A stretch of DNA of 64,000 nt from Cycas panzhihuaensis (GCA_023213395.1 CM041465.1:87179741-87243740); one strand, 5' to 3'. Numbered from the stretch's first letter, positions 36,298 through 47,859 are shown. Made by a program: numbers and translations. Notes: a model not told the origin generated them from the letters alone.

Positions 36298-37346
36298 CTT
36301 TGGGTGCACTTGCCCTTCACTTTTTACTTCTCACTGTTTGCTACCCCATGTTATTCCTGTAAGTTCGTTCTCCTTTCCTGAGGCTAAGTGGAGACTTTCC
36401 ATGGGTGAGTTAGCCATCCCGAGGCTATACTCTTGTTTTGGGTGTCATTCGCGGTGATTGTTTATGGAAATCTTGTTGGAAGTTGTTTTAGTAAATAATA
36501 TGCACATGTTTAACTTAGTTTGATTCTATTTTTCCTGGGTTTAGATATATATATACTAGATCTATTTTGTGGCCCCTCTTCCGAGAGGGAGAAACTTGCT
36601 TGTTTGATTGACAGGATCTCATGTTTGTGGAGTTGCATATGAGACAAACCCATTTGCAGGTTAGTTCCATATTTGTTGCTTTTCATTATTTTCTGTCATT
36701 TGCTGTTTGCTTTTTGCATACATTGGGGAGGTAAGCTAGCCCCTCTTCGGTCGTTCACGGCATCCATCGCCAATTGGTTTCGCGTGTGCAACAAGTGGAG
36801 CGGGAAGGCGCAGAAAGCGAAGAGACACGTAGCACTCCGTTCAGACACCGGTCTAGGTATTTTTCTTACCCTTGCGTATTTTCTTTATAGTGTTGTTCTT
36901 TGTGCGCATGCTTGCTTGTTAAGAAACACATAGGGAACTGAAAAGAGGAAAAGAACGCACACTTGCACTTTACGCATCTTTTATTTAGCGGTTAATCTAT
37001 TACACTTAGATAGTTCATTTCAAACTAGAACTACCCACACCTTGCTCTCTTAACCATTTCACACCTAGACATCACGTTACACATACATCCCTCGACGTGT
37101 TGCCTTCTCACCTCCTCGAGAAGGCGTAACTTCATAGGCTCTTTCCTCCTCTTCACGGCCATCCGAGGGGTAGGAAGGCCTCGCCCTGTGACTACCTGTG
37201 GCAACCGAGGCACCTTTGTAGGTCCTGAATCTGTGCTCTGGCGCACAGATGCCCTGCGAGGTGAGTCCTTGCTGTTTAGCCTAACCTAGCCTTACGTAAC
37301 CCATTTCTCGCTAAACGTAGAGATACCACTCCGTGGGTAGCATTTC
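36298..37346 (+). repeat. 5' LTR of the gypsy element (start lost in gap)
   Basis: It matches 50224-51287. Landmarks are CACTGTTTGCTACCCCATG, a TATA-like GATATATATATACTAGATC near 36545, GTTCAGACACCGGTC near 36840, and a splice-donor-like GCGAG^GTGAGTCC near 37259. In a 390-base stretch compared by eye about 25 differences from the 3' LTR appear, all transitions. An 86-codon open frame (36673-36933) is in both LTRs but looks like chance. Confidence 0.85.
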
Positions 37347-37348
37347 GC

Positions 37349-37366
37349 TGGCGACCATATTGGGGA
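37349..37366 (+). other. Primer-binding site of the gypsy element
   Basis: TGGCGACCATATTGGGGA begins two bases after the LTR end. The TGGCGAC...GGGGA form is the arginine-tRNA type used by Ogre/Tat elements. Confidence 0.75.
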
Positions 37367-37611
37367 CTGCCAGTAAGGGAACTAATCTCTCTTCCCTTTC
37401 TAGTTGGTGTTCTTGCTTTTAGGCAGCTTTCTTATCTTGCTTTTCAGTTGGGTAGCCTCCAACATATCTATTTTATACCCCTTTCTCTTTCTTCTAACAA
37501 CGTTCGTAAAGGCGTTACGTGCGATGTTTCTCACGCCGCTTGCGAGGTCTACCACCATTGTTAGAAGACCCATCGTATTGTTCCCTTCTGTCATCAGATT
37601 CTGGTTCGACA

Positions 37612-39660
37612 ATGGAAGGTTACCATTCCAATTGGGCCTACCATACCATGGTCTTGGGAACTCAAGAGTTTCCTGCGTCCGTTTCGGGATCCACCCACGA
37701 GGGTGACAATCCCATCTATTATATGAGTGACCAGCTTCATCCTTCCGACATTCATCCTTCTTCTCATGCAGTAGAAGACTCGCCTCTTCACGAGACTCAC
37801 CATCTGATTGGTGAACCTTATGAGGAACGCCATGAGGGGTCCCCAACATTCGAGATCCCATAGACCTCATATGGCTACGAGGATACCCCTCCTGCCGACG
37901 TAGTTGAAGCGATCAGCGAGTACTTTCAAGCAACTTACCTTCAACCACATCCCAGGTGGTTTAAGGAAGCCTTGCGCGACAGGGCACCTTCTTCATTTGC
38001 ACCTGCACCTCCTACGATAAATGATCCTTCGTCCATGCGCACTCGTCCCACAGTGTCCACACCCACCTGTGACAAGTGTTACACCATCTATTCCTACCAT
38101 GGTCCCGCTTCTTCGTGACGTCAGATGTCCTTTTCCCAACTCAGGGTTAGCATGCATTTCCCAAGTCAAACGAATGCGCCACCTTCAAACGTGGCACATG
38201 CATTTCCTAGTAAGCCTAGAGGTCCTACTAATGCCACTGCTACTAACTATGTGGGACCCGCTCCTACATACGTTCAAAACCCATCTGGTGGTCCTTCCCT
38301 TTACTTTCCCTGTGGTATGCATCTCAACCTTGGGGGCAGGGTAGGGGAAACCATCTTCCAGCTTATGGGGTGGACCCGTTACACCTATATGGGGTTGCAC
38401 CACCTACGGGTGGTCCATATGGGCAGAATCTAGTCCCTCACCCTTCATTTCTGCCATCCAGCATAACTCCTCTTGCCACACCTTCGTAAGGGAGCATGCC
38501 TCCCTTCCAAGGCATTTATCCGCAACTCCTTCTAAAGAAGGGGCATTTCCCCAAGGAGGGATGGGTTTACCACCCCCATCCATTCCTGTTTCTTTATCGT
38601 TTGTCGATCCTTTGGCCCATGTAAAGACACGTCCCTTCATGGACTATAGGTCGACGCTGTTATCCGTTGAGGCGTTAAGGACTAACCTACTGCCTCATCC
38701 TCCTGAAGTTCCTAAATTTGACGGAACTTCGTCGCAAGACCCAGCTGAGCATGTGCATAGTTTCTCTATAGCATGCATAGACTACTGGGCTTACGACCAC
38801 ATCCTAATGAAGCTATTTTCATGATCCTTGCAAGGCGACACCCTTAAATGGTTCTACCATCTCCTTGCCCACTCCATTTCTTCATTCCAAAGAATTAGTG
38901 GATGAATTCATTAATTACTTTGACGTAGCCTATCCATTCGAGAGCGGAATAAAATCGCTCCTTTCGCACAAACAAGGTCACGATGAAATGAATCGTGACT
39001 TTGTGCGATGATTCCATGATCTCCTTCACTCTACCAAGGCCATATTGCCTGAGGAGTTGAAGCGAGATCTTTTCGTTAATGCATTTCGCCCCAAAGTGCA
39101 TGTGGAAGTCCTCAAAATAGGGGCAACTACGTGCGACTCTACGATCACGAAGTGCTTAACGTTAGAGACTATTGAGATCCAAGCCGGACTTCAGAGGCCT
39201 CTTAAGTCCTCACAACGTCGTGAGGCGCCTCCCCCAGGCAAGGAAACCAAACCTTCGCAACCTACCAGGTCTACTTCTCATCCTACTGAGAGGACTTTAG
39301 ACCCCCTCACTTCCGCTATACGCTCATTCGAGCACACGATGAAGGAGCTTAAACTCTAAACCCCTTTATCGCCAACCTCCCACAAACCAATTTAGCAAGC
39401 TTCTCATGCTGTTCCCCCCAAAGGGGGTAGTACCCAACCTTCTCAAGTAAGGAGAGTCGATCCTCCCCTTGAGAAGAGGTGGTGCTCCATCCATGGGGAA
39501 TGTTTTCACGATGACTCACATTGTCGCGCAACACCCATGTGATGCCCCAAATGCGGTCGCCTCCCGCAGCATCGAGACCCAATCTTGATCAACCCGTTTA
39601 TAGGGATCCATTCCCCAAACATGGGGAACGTGATCGTAATGTTCAATAAAGAAACAACCA
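37612..39660 (+). pseudogene. gag: gag relic (capsid and zinc knuckle)
   Basis: Gag packages the element RNA in virus-like particles. The first ATG of the long frame is at 37612 (MEGYHS). The Retrotrans_gag-type capsid core is recognisable from PEVPKFDGTSSQDPAEHVHS (38706-38765) through GDTLKWFYHL (38835-38864). It continues to the LPEELKRDLFVNAF and LKIGATTCDST segment (39045-39130). A zinc-knuckle variant follows at 39470-39520 with the spacing seen in Tat elements (W-C-x2-H...H...C, then CPKCG). Stops at 37861, 38822 and elsewhere, plus several frameshifts, break the frame. A T-rich tract ending CCCTTTCTAG at 37403 could be the acceptor of a leader intron whose donor lies in the LTR. Confidence 0.75.
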
Positions 39661-40249
39661 GAATCAGGATAGATCCCCTGATTCTTGCCCTTCAAATGGT
39701 AGAGGGAAGGGTGCGCGAGGTTCATCTTCCTCTTTGCGCTCCCCTGACCGCCGTGCTCCTTCACTTTCGCGGTCCCATAACAAAGGAAAGAAGGTGATCC
39801 AGATGCTTGAGACCACTCCCCTCTATGCCTTGACCCGGTCTCAAGTCGCGAAAGAGGCAATTGGTGCCTCTGCATCTACATTGCACCTTGATCCTCCTCC
39901 GGAAGCTATTCCTCTAGAAATTCCTGTGCTTCCTAAGAGCATTCCCGTCAGCTTGGTCGCTTTGACTTTAGGAGAGCCCTTACCCAACCCACAGGGAGGG
40001 GTAGGCCTTTCTCCGTGGTTGAAGAGCTTCTTACCGTGGCTGCCGGGATGTCCATCATGGATGTCTTGAGAAGCTATCCCGAAACGAACGCCCTCTTGGA
40101 GCTTTAGGATCGAATGACATACGCCTGCTCACGCCTGGGCACAACCCAAAGTCGTGAACCTGTCATCTCCTTCGATCCTAGAGATCTTCCCCCAGCCAGT
40201 AGGAGGGAATGCCAATAGAACTTCCGTTTCACGATTACCATAGATACCC

Positions 40250-40600
40250 CCGATTGCACATTGCGAAGAACCATCGTGGATAATGGTTCTTCCATCAATG
40301 CCATGCCCTTGCGCGTCATGCAAGAGCTTGGCATTTCTGCCTTAGAACTTGTTCCATGGCGATGTCAGGGTTACGATGGTAGCGAGAAGACTCCCCTGGG
40401 ATCTGTCTCGATACCCCTTACCCTCGAGGATAAGATTGTTCTTCTTTGAGATCATTGTCCTCGATATGAACATTGACTACAACCTCCTTCTGGGTCGACC
40501 ATGGCTTGACCAAATGGGAGTCGTGTGTTCCATCCGTTGGGGGCAACTTAAGTTTGTCCATAATAGACAAATGAGAGTTGTCTCCATGCGGTGACCGTCA
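40250..40600 (+). pseudogene. Aspartic protease relic
   Basis: The protease cleaves the Gag-Pol polyprotein. The active-site segment reads IVDNGSSINAMPLRVMQELG (40270-40329), where the usual D-T/G-G-S-S box has asparagine at the second position. The flap-to-C-terminal segment IDYNLLLGRPWLDQMGVV (40470-40523) matches the conserved GRPWL block of Tat proteases. A frameshift near 40448 separates the two. Confidence 0.8.
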
Positions 40601-41208
40601 TGAAACAAACTAGACCTTCTACACAGGCGAGCCATGGCCATACAAAGGGAAGTAAAAACCCTTCTAACTATGCCTCGGCCTACTCGATCGGTATCCCCGA
40701 TCCCTCTTGCCAGGAAGAAGATTCCACATCTTCTTCTTCTGATTTGACTCGCTTTGCCCCCATCGGCGTCGGAAGCTATGGATACCTCGCCATGTTTGGT
40801 GATGACGGGTCCCATAGTGAGGATGAGGACCTTCCTCATCCAATTTCCTTCCTTCGCGCTGGTGGGGGGCACTCTTCTCGTTCTAGGTCTCCACCTAGAA
40901 CTCCTTTTGTGAGAGAGCCCGATCATTCTCTCGCATCACACACCATTGCTAGTGTTGACCAGCAGATTCTTGGTTCTCCCCGTCCATCACCTTCCACAAG
41001 TGATGGCGTTGAGAGTTTCCCTCTTGCTTTTTATGAGGGATCTCTCCTTGACTCTCCCTTAGAGTCCCTTAGGGATGTTGGGCAGCTTATAGGTCATACT
41101 GGCCCTATCGCTCCCATGCCATCCCGCACCTTGTCCATTCGAAGCCAAGTCATCCATGGGGTGGACTACTTTGAGGGCAGCGAGGCTTTCTTTGGAGCAC
41201 TTAGCTAG
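40591..41208 (+). pseudogene. Serine/proline-rich pol linker
   Basis: A 205-codon frame, the longest open stretch of the element, lies between protease and RT. It is rich in Ser, Pro and acidic residues and has no recognisable domain. Tat elements commonly have a poorly conserved linker at this place, so it is read as part of the polyprotein. It probably stayed open by chance. Confidence 0.55.
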
Positions 41209-41355
41209 CTTTATGCCCGGTTACCTTCTGGTCACCATAAGCTTGGCCACCAGAAGATCCTTGCGATCGGGTCCATACTAGCCAACCTGATCCCGTCTTC
41301 CGTTTCATCCCTTCCTGTTGATCTTGCCCCCCTCCATTTCGAGGAGGGGAATGCT

Positions 41356-42190
41356 ATGTGTATGGGGGCAACTCAGAACATAGTCCTCACCCCGGGCAAG
41401 ATCATTAAGGTAGGGGCGGAATGTACTCCTAATGAAGTGAGGGAATACTCCCTCCTATTCCAGGAATTTCGCAATGTGTTCACGTGGGATTATTCCGACA
41501 TGAAGGGAATCGACCCCTCCATTATCACGCACAACCTTACGACTATTCCTGACGCTCGCCTTGTGTGCCAAAAGCAGCGTCCTCTCCATCCCAAACCTTC
41601 AGTCGTCGTCAAGATGGAGGTTAAAAAGCTTTTGGATGCATGACTCATTTCTTCCATCGATTACCCTAAGTGGGTATCGAACATTATTCCCGTTGCCAAG
41701 AAGAACGGGACCATTCACATATGTGTCAACTTCCGTGACATTAACAATGCTTGTCCTAAGGACAACTTTCCTCTCCTCTTTATCGATCAAATAATCGATC
41801 GTACAGCCAGATTCGAAGTCATGTCCTTAATGGACGGCTTCTCTGGCTATAACCAAATCTAGATTTCTCCTGAAGACCGCCACAAGACGGCCTTTACCAC
41901 ACCATGGGGTACCTTTGCCTACAAGGCAATGCCCTTTGGTCTTAAGAATGCATGGGCTACTTATCAGAGAGCCATGCATTTCATTTTTCAGGACCTCATC
42001 AAAAACACGTTAGAGGTCTTCATGGATGACATGATGGGTCTTTCACATACCAGAGCCCATCATCCCTCTGACTTGGGCCATCTTTATACGATGCCGCAAG
42101 TATTACATCAGTTTAAACCCACTTAAATGCATGTTTGCTGTCATTTTAGGCAAACTCTTGGGTTTCCTTGTGTCACATTAAGGAATCCAA
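41356..42190 (+). pseudogene. pol: Reverse transcriptase relic
   Basis: The RT is recognised from the EYSLLFQEFRNVFTWDYSDM approach (41442-41501). Next come ISSIDYPKWVSNIIPVAKKN (41647-41706), the NFRDINNACPKDNFPL block (41729-41776), the FEVMSLMDGFSGYNQ block (41815-41857), and AFTTPWGTFAYKAMPFGLKN (41890-41949). The catalytic box reads VFMDDM (42018-42035), with both aspartates kept. Stops occur at 41641, 41860, 42124 and 42178. The order and motifs are those of Ty3/gypsy RTs. Confidence 0.9.
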
Positions 42191-42199
42191 ATCGATCCA

Positions 42200-42800
42200 G
42201 AAAAAGTCAAGGTAATCCTTGACATGCCACCTCCTAGAACCCAACGACAAATTAAGTCATTTCTAGGTAGGCTTGGTTTCCTTAGGCATTTTTTGGCAGA
42301 CTTCAGCATAAACGCCAAGCCTCTTACCAACCTATTAAAAAAAGGAGCCCCATTTGTTTGGTCTGACAAGACCCAACAAGCCTTTGCAGGACTCAAGGAA
42401 GCTCTCGTTTCCGCTCCTACGTTGACGTCTCCTCGCTTCGATAGGCCCTTCATCTTGTATACCTCGACAACCGATGAATCCCTGGGCGCAATGCTCACAC
42501 AGGAGGATGATTTGGGAACCGAGAGGGCAATCTATTTCATGAGTCATACCCTCGTGGCTACTGAACTAAATTATCCTCCCGCCGAGAAGGAATGCCTCTC
42601 CTTGGTCCATGCGACCAAGAAGTTCAGGTATTACTTGCTCGGCAATACTACCAAGGTGATCATCCAATCCAATCCCTTGCGTTACTTGCTTACTCGTTCG
42701 GACTTGACGGGTAGGGCAGGTCGTTGGGCCGTCCTACTTTAAGAGTTCGACTTGCAAGTCATTAACAGGAAGTCAAAGAAAGGAATGATAGTGGCAGAAC
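42200..42800 (+). pseudogene. RNase H relic (first, RT-linked)
   Basis: The connection domain starts QRQIKSFLGRLGFLRHFLAD (42242-42301), followed by KPLTNLLKKG and FVWSDKTQQAFAGLKEAL. The RNase H part shows LYTSTTDESLGAML (42456-42497), AIYFMSH and TELNYPPAEKECLSLVHATK (42558-42617), then YYLLG. The expected first catalytic Asp position reads Ser/Thr-rich, as in other Tat elements where this domain is weakened and a second RNase H is present downstream. Confidence 0.8.
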
Positions 42801-42899
42801 AGTTAGCCGATGCCGCCATTCCTAACACGAGCGGCGTTCCTATTGATGACTCTTTCCCCGATGAGTCTATTCTGACCGTCCAAGACACTTCTCCTCACC

Positions 42900-44161
42900 T
42901 GCTCGCTGATAGCAAGTGATATGGCGACATTGTGCGATATTTGACTCGGTAAGAATATCGCCCTGAAGCCAGTAACAAGGTTAGGTCGCGCATCCGCGCT
43001 ACCGCGAGACAACATTTCCTCATGGATGAAGTGTTGTACAAGAGATCCTTCGATGGGATCCTACTTCGTTGCATCGCTTCTGACAAAGCGGACCAAATAC
43101 TCTGCGAATGCCATCATGGCATTTGTGGGGGCTACTTTGGGGGCCAATCTATAGCCCAAAGGATCCTCTGCATGGGTTATTACTGGCCGTCCCTTTTTAA
43201 GGATGCCCACACCTATGCCCTTAGATGTCAGCGATGCCAAGAGCACGCCAATATCTCTCATGTGCCTTCCGAGGCCTTGCACCCTATCATATCTCCGTGG
43301 CCCCTTTCTCAATGGGGTTTAGACCTCATTGGGGCTATATCGCCGCCTTCTTCTGTGCAACATAAATACATCTTGACTGCTACCGAGTATTTCACCAAAT
43401 GGGCAGAGGCAATCCCCATGTCCACTACGCCTGGTAAGATGATAGCCACCTTTGTCTACCAGCATATCGTTTGCCATTTCAGAATTCTAGACGTCCTAAT
43501 TACGGATAATGGAACCTCCTTCTGTAACAAGGAAATGGACGAGCTTTGTGAGAAATTCAAGATCTCGCATAAGACCTCATCTCCTTATTACCCCCAGGCA
43601 AACAGGCAAGTTAAATCATTCAACAAAGTCCTTGTTAACATTCTAAAGAAGACCGTTGCGCAATCTCAAAGAGATTGGCACCTCCAACTCCCTTCTGCCA
43701 TGTGAGCTTATCGCAATTCTATCTGCATGGCTACCGGAATGACTCCATTTTCTTTAGTCTACAGGCAGAGGCAAGATTCCCCTTTGGAAGTGGAGATCCC
43801 CTCTCTACGGGTTTCCCTTCGAGGTCTTATCGATGAGGAGTCTATCTGCTAGGCTCGCCTCCTAGATCTTGAAGCCCTGGACGAGAGGCGCTTAATGGCT
43901 TATCAAGCGAATCTCGCTTCGAAAGTCCGCCTACAAAGGACCCATGACAAACATCTTTGTGCCCATCCTTTATGCCCTGGGGACCATGTCCTCAAGTTGG
44001 AATACCTCTACGATCGTTTGATCAAATTTAGGCCCAAATGGATCGGTCCCTTCGTCATTCTCGAAAGCCTCAACAACGGCGCCTACAGGATCGCCACCTT
44101 GGAAGGCCTGGAATTTGAGAAGGCGGTCAACGGGAAATTCCTTAAGAAGTTTTATGCATGA
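42900..44161 (+). pseudogene. Integrase relic
   Basis: Integrase joins element cDNA to the genome. The N-terminal zinc region reads ECHHGICGGYFGG...CQRCQ (43109-43250), with the second His replaced by Tyr. The core shows GLDLIGAI (43317-43340) and ITDNGTSF (43498-43521). The third acidic position reads QVKSFNKVL near 43608, where the catalytic Glu is Lys (AAA). The C-terminal GDHVLKLEYLYDRLIKFRPK and WIGPFVILE segment (43980-44070) ends at a stop at 44159. There is no chromodomain, as in Tat. Stops lie at 42918, 42949, 43702 and 43849. Confidence 0.88.
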
Positions 44162-44801
44162 TCTTTCGGCGATCCCTTCGCCCTGCTCCGAAATGAGCCT
44201 AAACTACCATCTTAAATTGTTCTCATTTCTCCCAACCACGGGTAGAATGGCAATTTAAGGTGGCTTCTCCTTTTTCTTTCTAGTTCCTCCCATGGAACCC
44301 ATGTTCTCGTATCCTCTCGGGAACTTTTGCCTTCCTAGTTGGGCACCCCCCAATTAGGACGATGCTTTGGAGTACCGTTACTCCTTTCTCTCGCCTATTG
44401 TTTCCTTCGCATATTCCGCTATGCTCCTCCGTGGACGTGTATGTCGCTCTATTTCTAACCTTACACCTCTCTATCACCTCTACTCATGGTGGATGTTTGT
44501 GCTCCTATTAGACATATAACTATACATGGAAGGAAATACGTACATCATACAACAAAACATTTACAACATACAAAACAAAACATACATGTTATCTATCACA
44601 CATGATATATACATCATCTCATACCAAAATGGGGTTCCAATTATCTTGTATATATATATACATCAAAATCATATGTTACATCATACATGTGGGAAGTCGG
44701 TGTCCTTACAGGGGGGGTACAATCATATGAGTCTATATATAACCCCCTGGAGGCCTGTGCTTTCCCCTGTCAGAATCAAGTACATATGTCTTGCTCTACT
44801 A
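44162..44801. other. Spacer between integrase and the antisense frame
   Basis: No sense or antisense domain recognised. It includes an AT-rich stretch (44510-44700) with a short (TA)n tract near 44650, which could hold the 3' end of the antisense transcript. Confidence 0.5.
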
Positions 44802-47334
44802 TTACCCTGCTCCTGGGGTACCATCTCCTGGCCTGTGTGATCCCTCTCCTAGGGACCACATCCCTCCGGGGCTCCTCCTGGGCCTCCGCAAGCTCCCTGC
44901 CTCACCCCCCTCGTTGCGTGGCCGTCTCGGGGTCATCGTTGCTGTATGGGTGTACGTCCTACTCCTACTCGACCTCGACGTCACCTGGTCTATGAGCTGA
45001 TCGTATCTGGCCTGGATACGATCCCTCTCCCCCTCCACTCCTCAGAGACGCTCCTCCAATACTGCTATCCGGACCATGCTCCCTGTATCTCCACCCGCTC
45101 CTCCCTGAGCCTCTAGAGCCTGGACCCGTCTACGCAGTGTGTCTCTCTCACCCCTGGCCTCATCTAGCTCCTGTTGCATCTATCTCCTGAATGCCATATG
45201 CTCTTAGGACTCTGCAGCCCAGATGTCTCTCACCCTCGCCAACGGGGTAAATGCCTCCATGTGTGCACCTGCCGATCTAGGCGTGTCCTCTGCCTGGATG
45301 GGCAGTTGCCCCTCTGCATATACCTGAGGGAACATCTCCCTCGCCATGGCCTCTACGAGCCTCCTAACCTCCGTAGTACCTGCTAATGCAACATGCCGTG
45401 TGTCAGTGAATATCCCACTGCATACCATGATCAAATCAAATCAAATATCTACCTAGCTATCAAATGATTAAGGAAATGGTTAGGCCTCACCTGCCATGGC
45501 TACCGGCTCCTCTGCTCTTGCGACATCCTCTCCCCCTGGCTCTCTGCCATCTACTGGTACCTCATCCTCGGGTACCTCCTCTACCTGGGCCTCTCTCCTC
45601 GCCGGGACCAGCTCAACTCTCGTCTCTCCGGATCTCCTCATAATTTGTAGTCTGCGGGCCCTAGTCACCAGCCCCCTGCTCTCCTCAATTACCCCTGATG
45701 GGCCTGCCTCTCCTCCGGCAGTCCCGGATGGTCCCGTTGCTCCTCCTGCCGACCCTAATGGACCTGCCTCTCCCACAGGTCATGATGGGTCAGCCCCATC
45801 TCCTCTGTCGGCGTCGGCGTCATCATCATCGTTTAGGAGTGCTCCTGCTCTGCCTACCTCATCATCGCTATCCCACCTCACCGTCCTGTATGGATCTGCC
45901 ACATAATCCGTCATGGTGAGGAGGTCCAGTGATGTTGCCTCCACCGATCGTCGGACGTGGGCCTGGTCCTCCGTCCCCCTTAGCCGAGTCTGCCATCTGT
46001 GGACCATCGGGGCCCACTCTGCTATGGGGTGTGGTCCCCCCATTGGTGCCACTGCCACGAAGTGATCAAAGAATCAGCAGTGCAGCAAAATGCTGTATGA
46101 TAATCCTCCCTTTCCTGCTACCCTGATGACGTCGAGCTATATGATGAGGTTCACCGCTATCATCGTAGCCCAGTCCATCCTCTCGTTGGCTTCGCAGCAG
46201 CGCACTGCATACATCCATCCTTCGGGGATCTCTCTATAATTCTATTTCCGAGAAACCCAGAACAGAATGCACAGTGTAATGAGCTTCCTCACCCAAGGAA
46301 TCCTAGATATCACCATCGTTTGGAGAGGAACTCCTCTCTGCTCCTACCTGTCGGCCCCTGTGAAGAAAGTGGTTGCCTATCTATGTGCTACCCCATTGCT
46401 AGGCAGCGCTCCCAGTGTCACCGGCCTCCCAGTCGCCGGTACCCCCAATATTCGCCGGATGTCTCCTGGTGTCACTGTCACATCTCCTACCTGAGGTAAG
46501 TGGAAAACGTACCTCCTCCTATCCCAATGTGATAGTATGTCAACTAAGAGTCTCTGAGCTGATGCGAACTGAGGTGTCTTTAAGGCCTTGTACAGGCCAT
46601 ACCTCCGTAGGATCTCCTTGTCCCCCCGGGACATCATCTCGATGTAACTTAGCATCGCCATGTTGACATTCTCATGGTTATCCACTGTAATAACTGCCTG
46701 CCAACATCAAAAACCAATCAAAGTGAGTCTCCTACTAGTCATCTCTACTCCTGGCTGTCTCTCAGCTCTCTCTGCCTAAGATTTGGGGCCTTATGGCCCC
46801 TCATATTCTTTCTTCTGATTTTCTACCTTCGTACCGCGATAAACTTAGCGGTACCGCTAAGTTTAGATCGGGTCCTGCGGCGATCTGGGGCTCACATGAG
46901 AAAGATCGCGGCAGTGATCTTTCTTGCGATGAATGGCAACCCCCTAATAGGGGTTTCACTGAAAATAAAAATTCTTCTGGTGGACCCCGTAGGGCCCATC
47001 AGGACCAAGGCTCCCTAATGCCCAGGTCCCGCCTCTTTCTGGGTCAAATTCAGACTCCGAGAGGCCTCCAATTTCCCATAAGGGGCACAAAAAATTACAT
47101 AAAATACTGTAAAAAGCAATGAATTTCAAACTTTGAAACGGGTAGGGTTTTGTGAGATCTACTCACTGGATCTGGTCTCGCTGTCATCATCCCGTCTCAC
47201 TGATCCTGCTGGCTCTCGCTACACTCCGATCCAACGGTCCGATCTCTCCCCACGTACCTCAAAAGTTGGGCGGCGCTCCGCTGCGTAAGGGAATGGCTCT
47301 GGTTTCTCACAAGAGCCGATGAAAATGAATCCAT
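44802..47334 (-). pseudogene. Antisense gene-like frame with plant mobile domain (PMD) and apparent introns
   Basis: One minus-strand frame, with only point stops, runs through about 2.5 kb. The first exon candidate (47334-47167) begins MDSFSSALVRNQ and ends at a GTGAGT donor. After a roughly 470-base intron ending TTGGCAG, the second exon (46697-45491) opens AVITVDNHENV and holds the PMD core: GLYKALKTPQFASAQRLLVD (46600-46541) then VGDVTVTPGDIRRILGVPATG. It then continues through an acidic stretch (DDDDADAD) and Gly/Ala/Pro-rich text. A 73-base intron (45490-45418) leads to a coiled-coil-like tail (ELDEARGERDTLRRRVQALE near 45170-45110). The second splice misses phase by one base in my reading. 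PMD proteins resemble MAIN-type host factors and are known from antisense frames of Tat elements such as Grande. Stops at about 46380, 46350, 46240 and 46140 show decay. Confidence 0.75.
46841..46864. repeat. Perfect 24-bp palindrome
   Basis: The left half is AAACTTAGCGGT and the right half ACCGCTAAGTTT, exact reverse complements with no spacer. It lies in the first intron of the antisense frame. A degenerate relative is at 49213-49256. Confidence 0.9.
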
Positions 47335-47859
47335 TTTTGTACGAATTTCCTTATATAGGCGCGGGCCCCGACGAGCAGTTCCTCCGTTTTTGGCCTCGCG
47401 ATAGCCGTTGGGACTGTCCTGTTTTCCTGATCGCCTTTGTCTTCTGGCCTTGCTGCCCGTTGTGCTCTTTGGATGCCCTTTTTGCCCTCTCTTGCAAGGG
47501 CATTTATGTCGCCCCATTATTGCACCTTTTCCAGGGCCCTTCTGCCTCATTTTACGTGCCACTCCTATGCATGCCTGAGTTTATACTCGTTTGGCTTATT
47601 TCGTCATCCTGGACTCGTTTCCGTAGCCCTTTTCTGCTCCTGGGGTCCCTAAAGGGAATGCTCCCTCGTCCGGGGGCATGTTTCGCTTTTCAAAGTAACC
47701 TTTGGTGCTCTAGGGCATCTTTTCTCCGTCCGCTCTCAAGTAGTGGTCAGACCGCTTGCTTTCGTCCTTGGGTAGCCTCATTGCTAGGTCTTCCTACCCT
47801 TCACGGCCACTTTTTTCTTGTCTTTCAAGTATCCATTTCGTTTCATCATTGTTTATTTA
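47335..47859. other. Spacer between the antisense frame and the second RNase H
   Basis: A 184-codon plus-strand frame crosses 47319-47873, but its Phe/Leu/Ser-rich text has no recognisable domain. A minus-strand frame extends the antisense exon upstream to 47562 and is Arg/Gly/Lys-rich without similarity. I treat both as noncoding. Confidence 0.45.
47351..47357 (-). promoter_or_regulatory. TATA-like box upstream of the antisense frame
   Basis: On the minus strand CTATATAAGGA precedes ACAAAAATGG, the start context of the antisense frame. The spacing is only about 16 bases from TATATAA to the ATG, so a start site 25-30 bases downstream would fall inside the frame. Either a later ATG is used or the match is chance. 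Confidence 0.35.

Noticed and set aside
35683-36457. Long open frames crossing the gap
   Set aside because: They are made almost entirely of unknown bases.
36673-36933. 86-codon open frame in the gypsy 5' LTR, with the same frame at 50610-50870 in the 3' LTR
   Set aside because: Its presence in both LTRs follows from the LTRs being copies of one another. It has no recognisable domain and lies where no protein is expected.
45480-45919. Plus-strand Ser/Pro-rich frame
   Set aside because: It is the shadow of the acidic and Gly/Ala-rich antisense PMD frame; the minus strand keeps a continuous phase with its neighbours.
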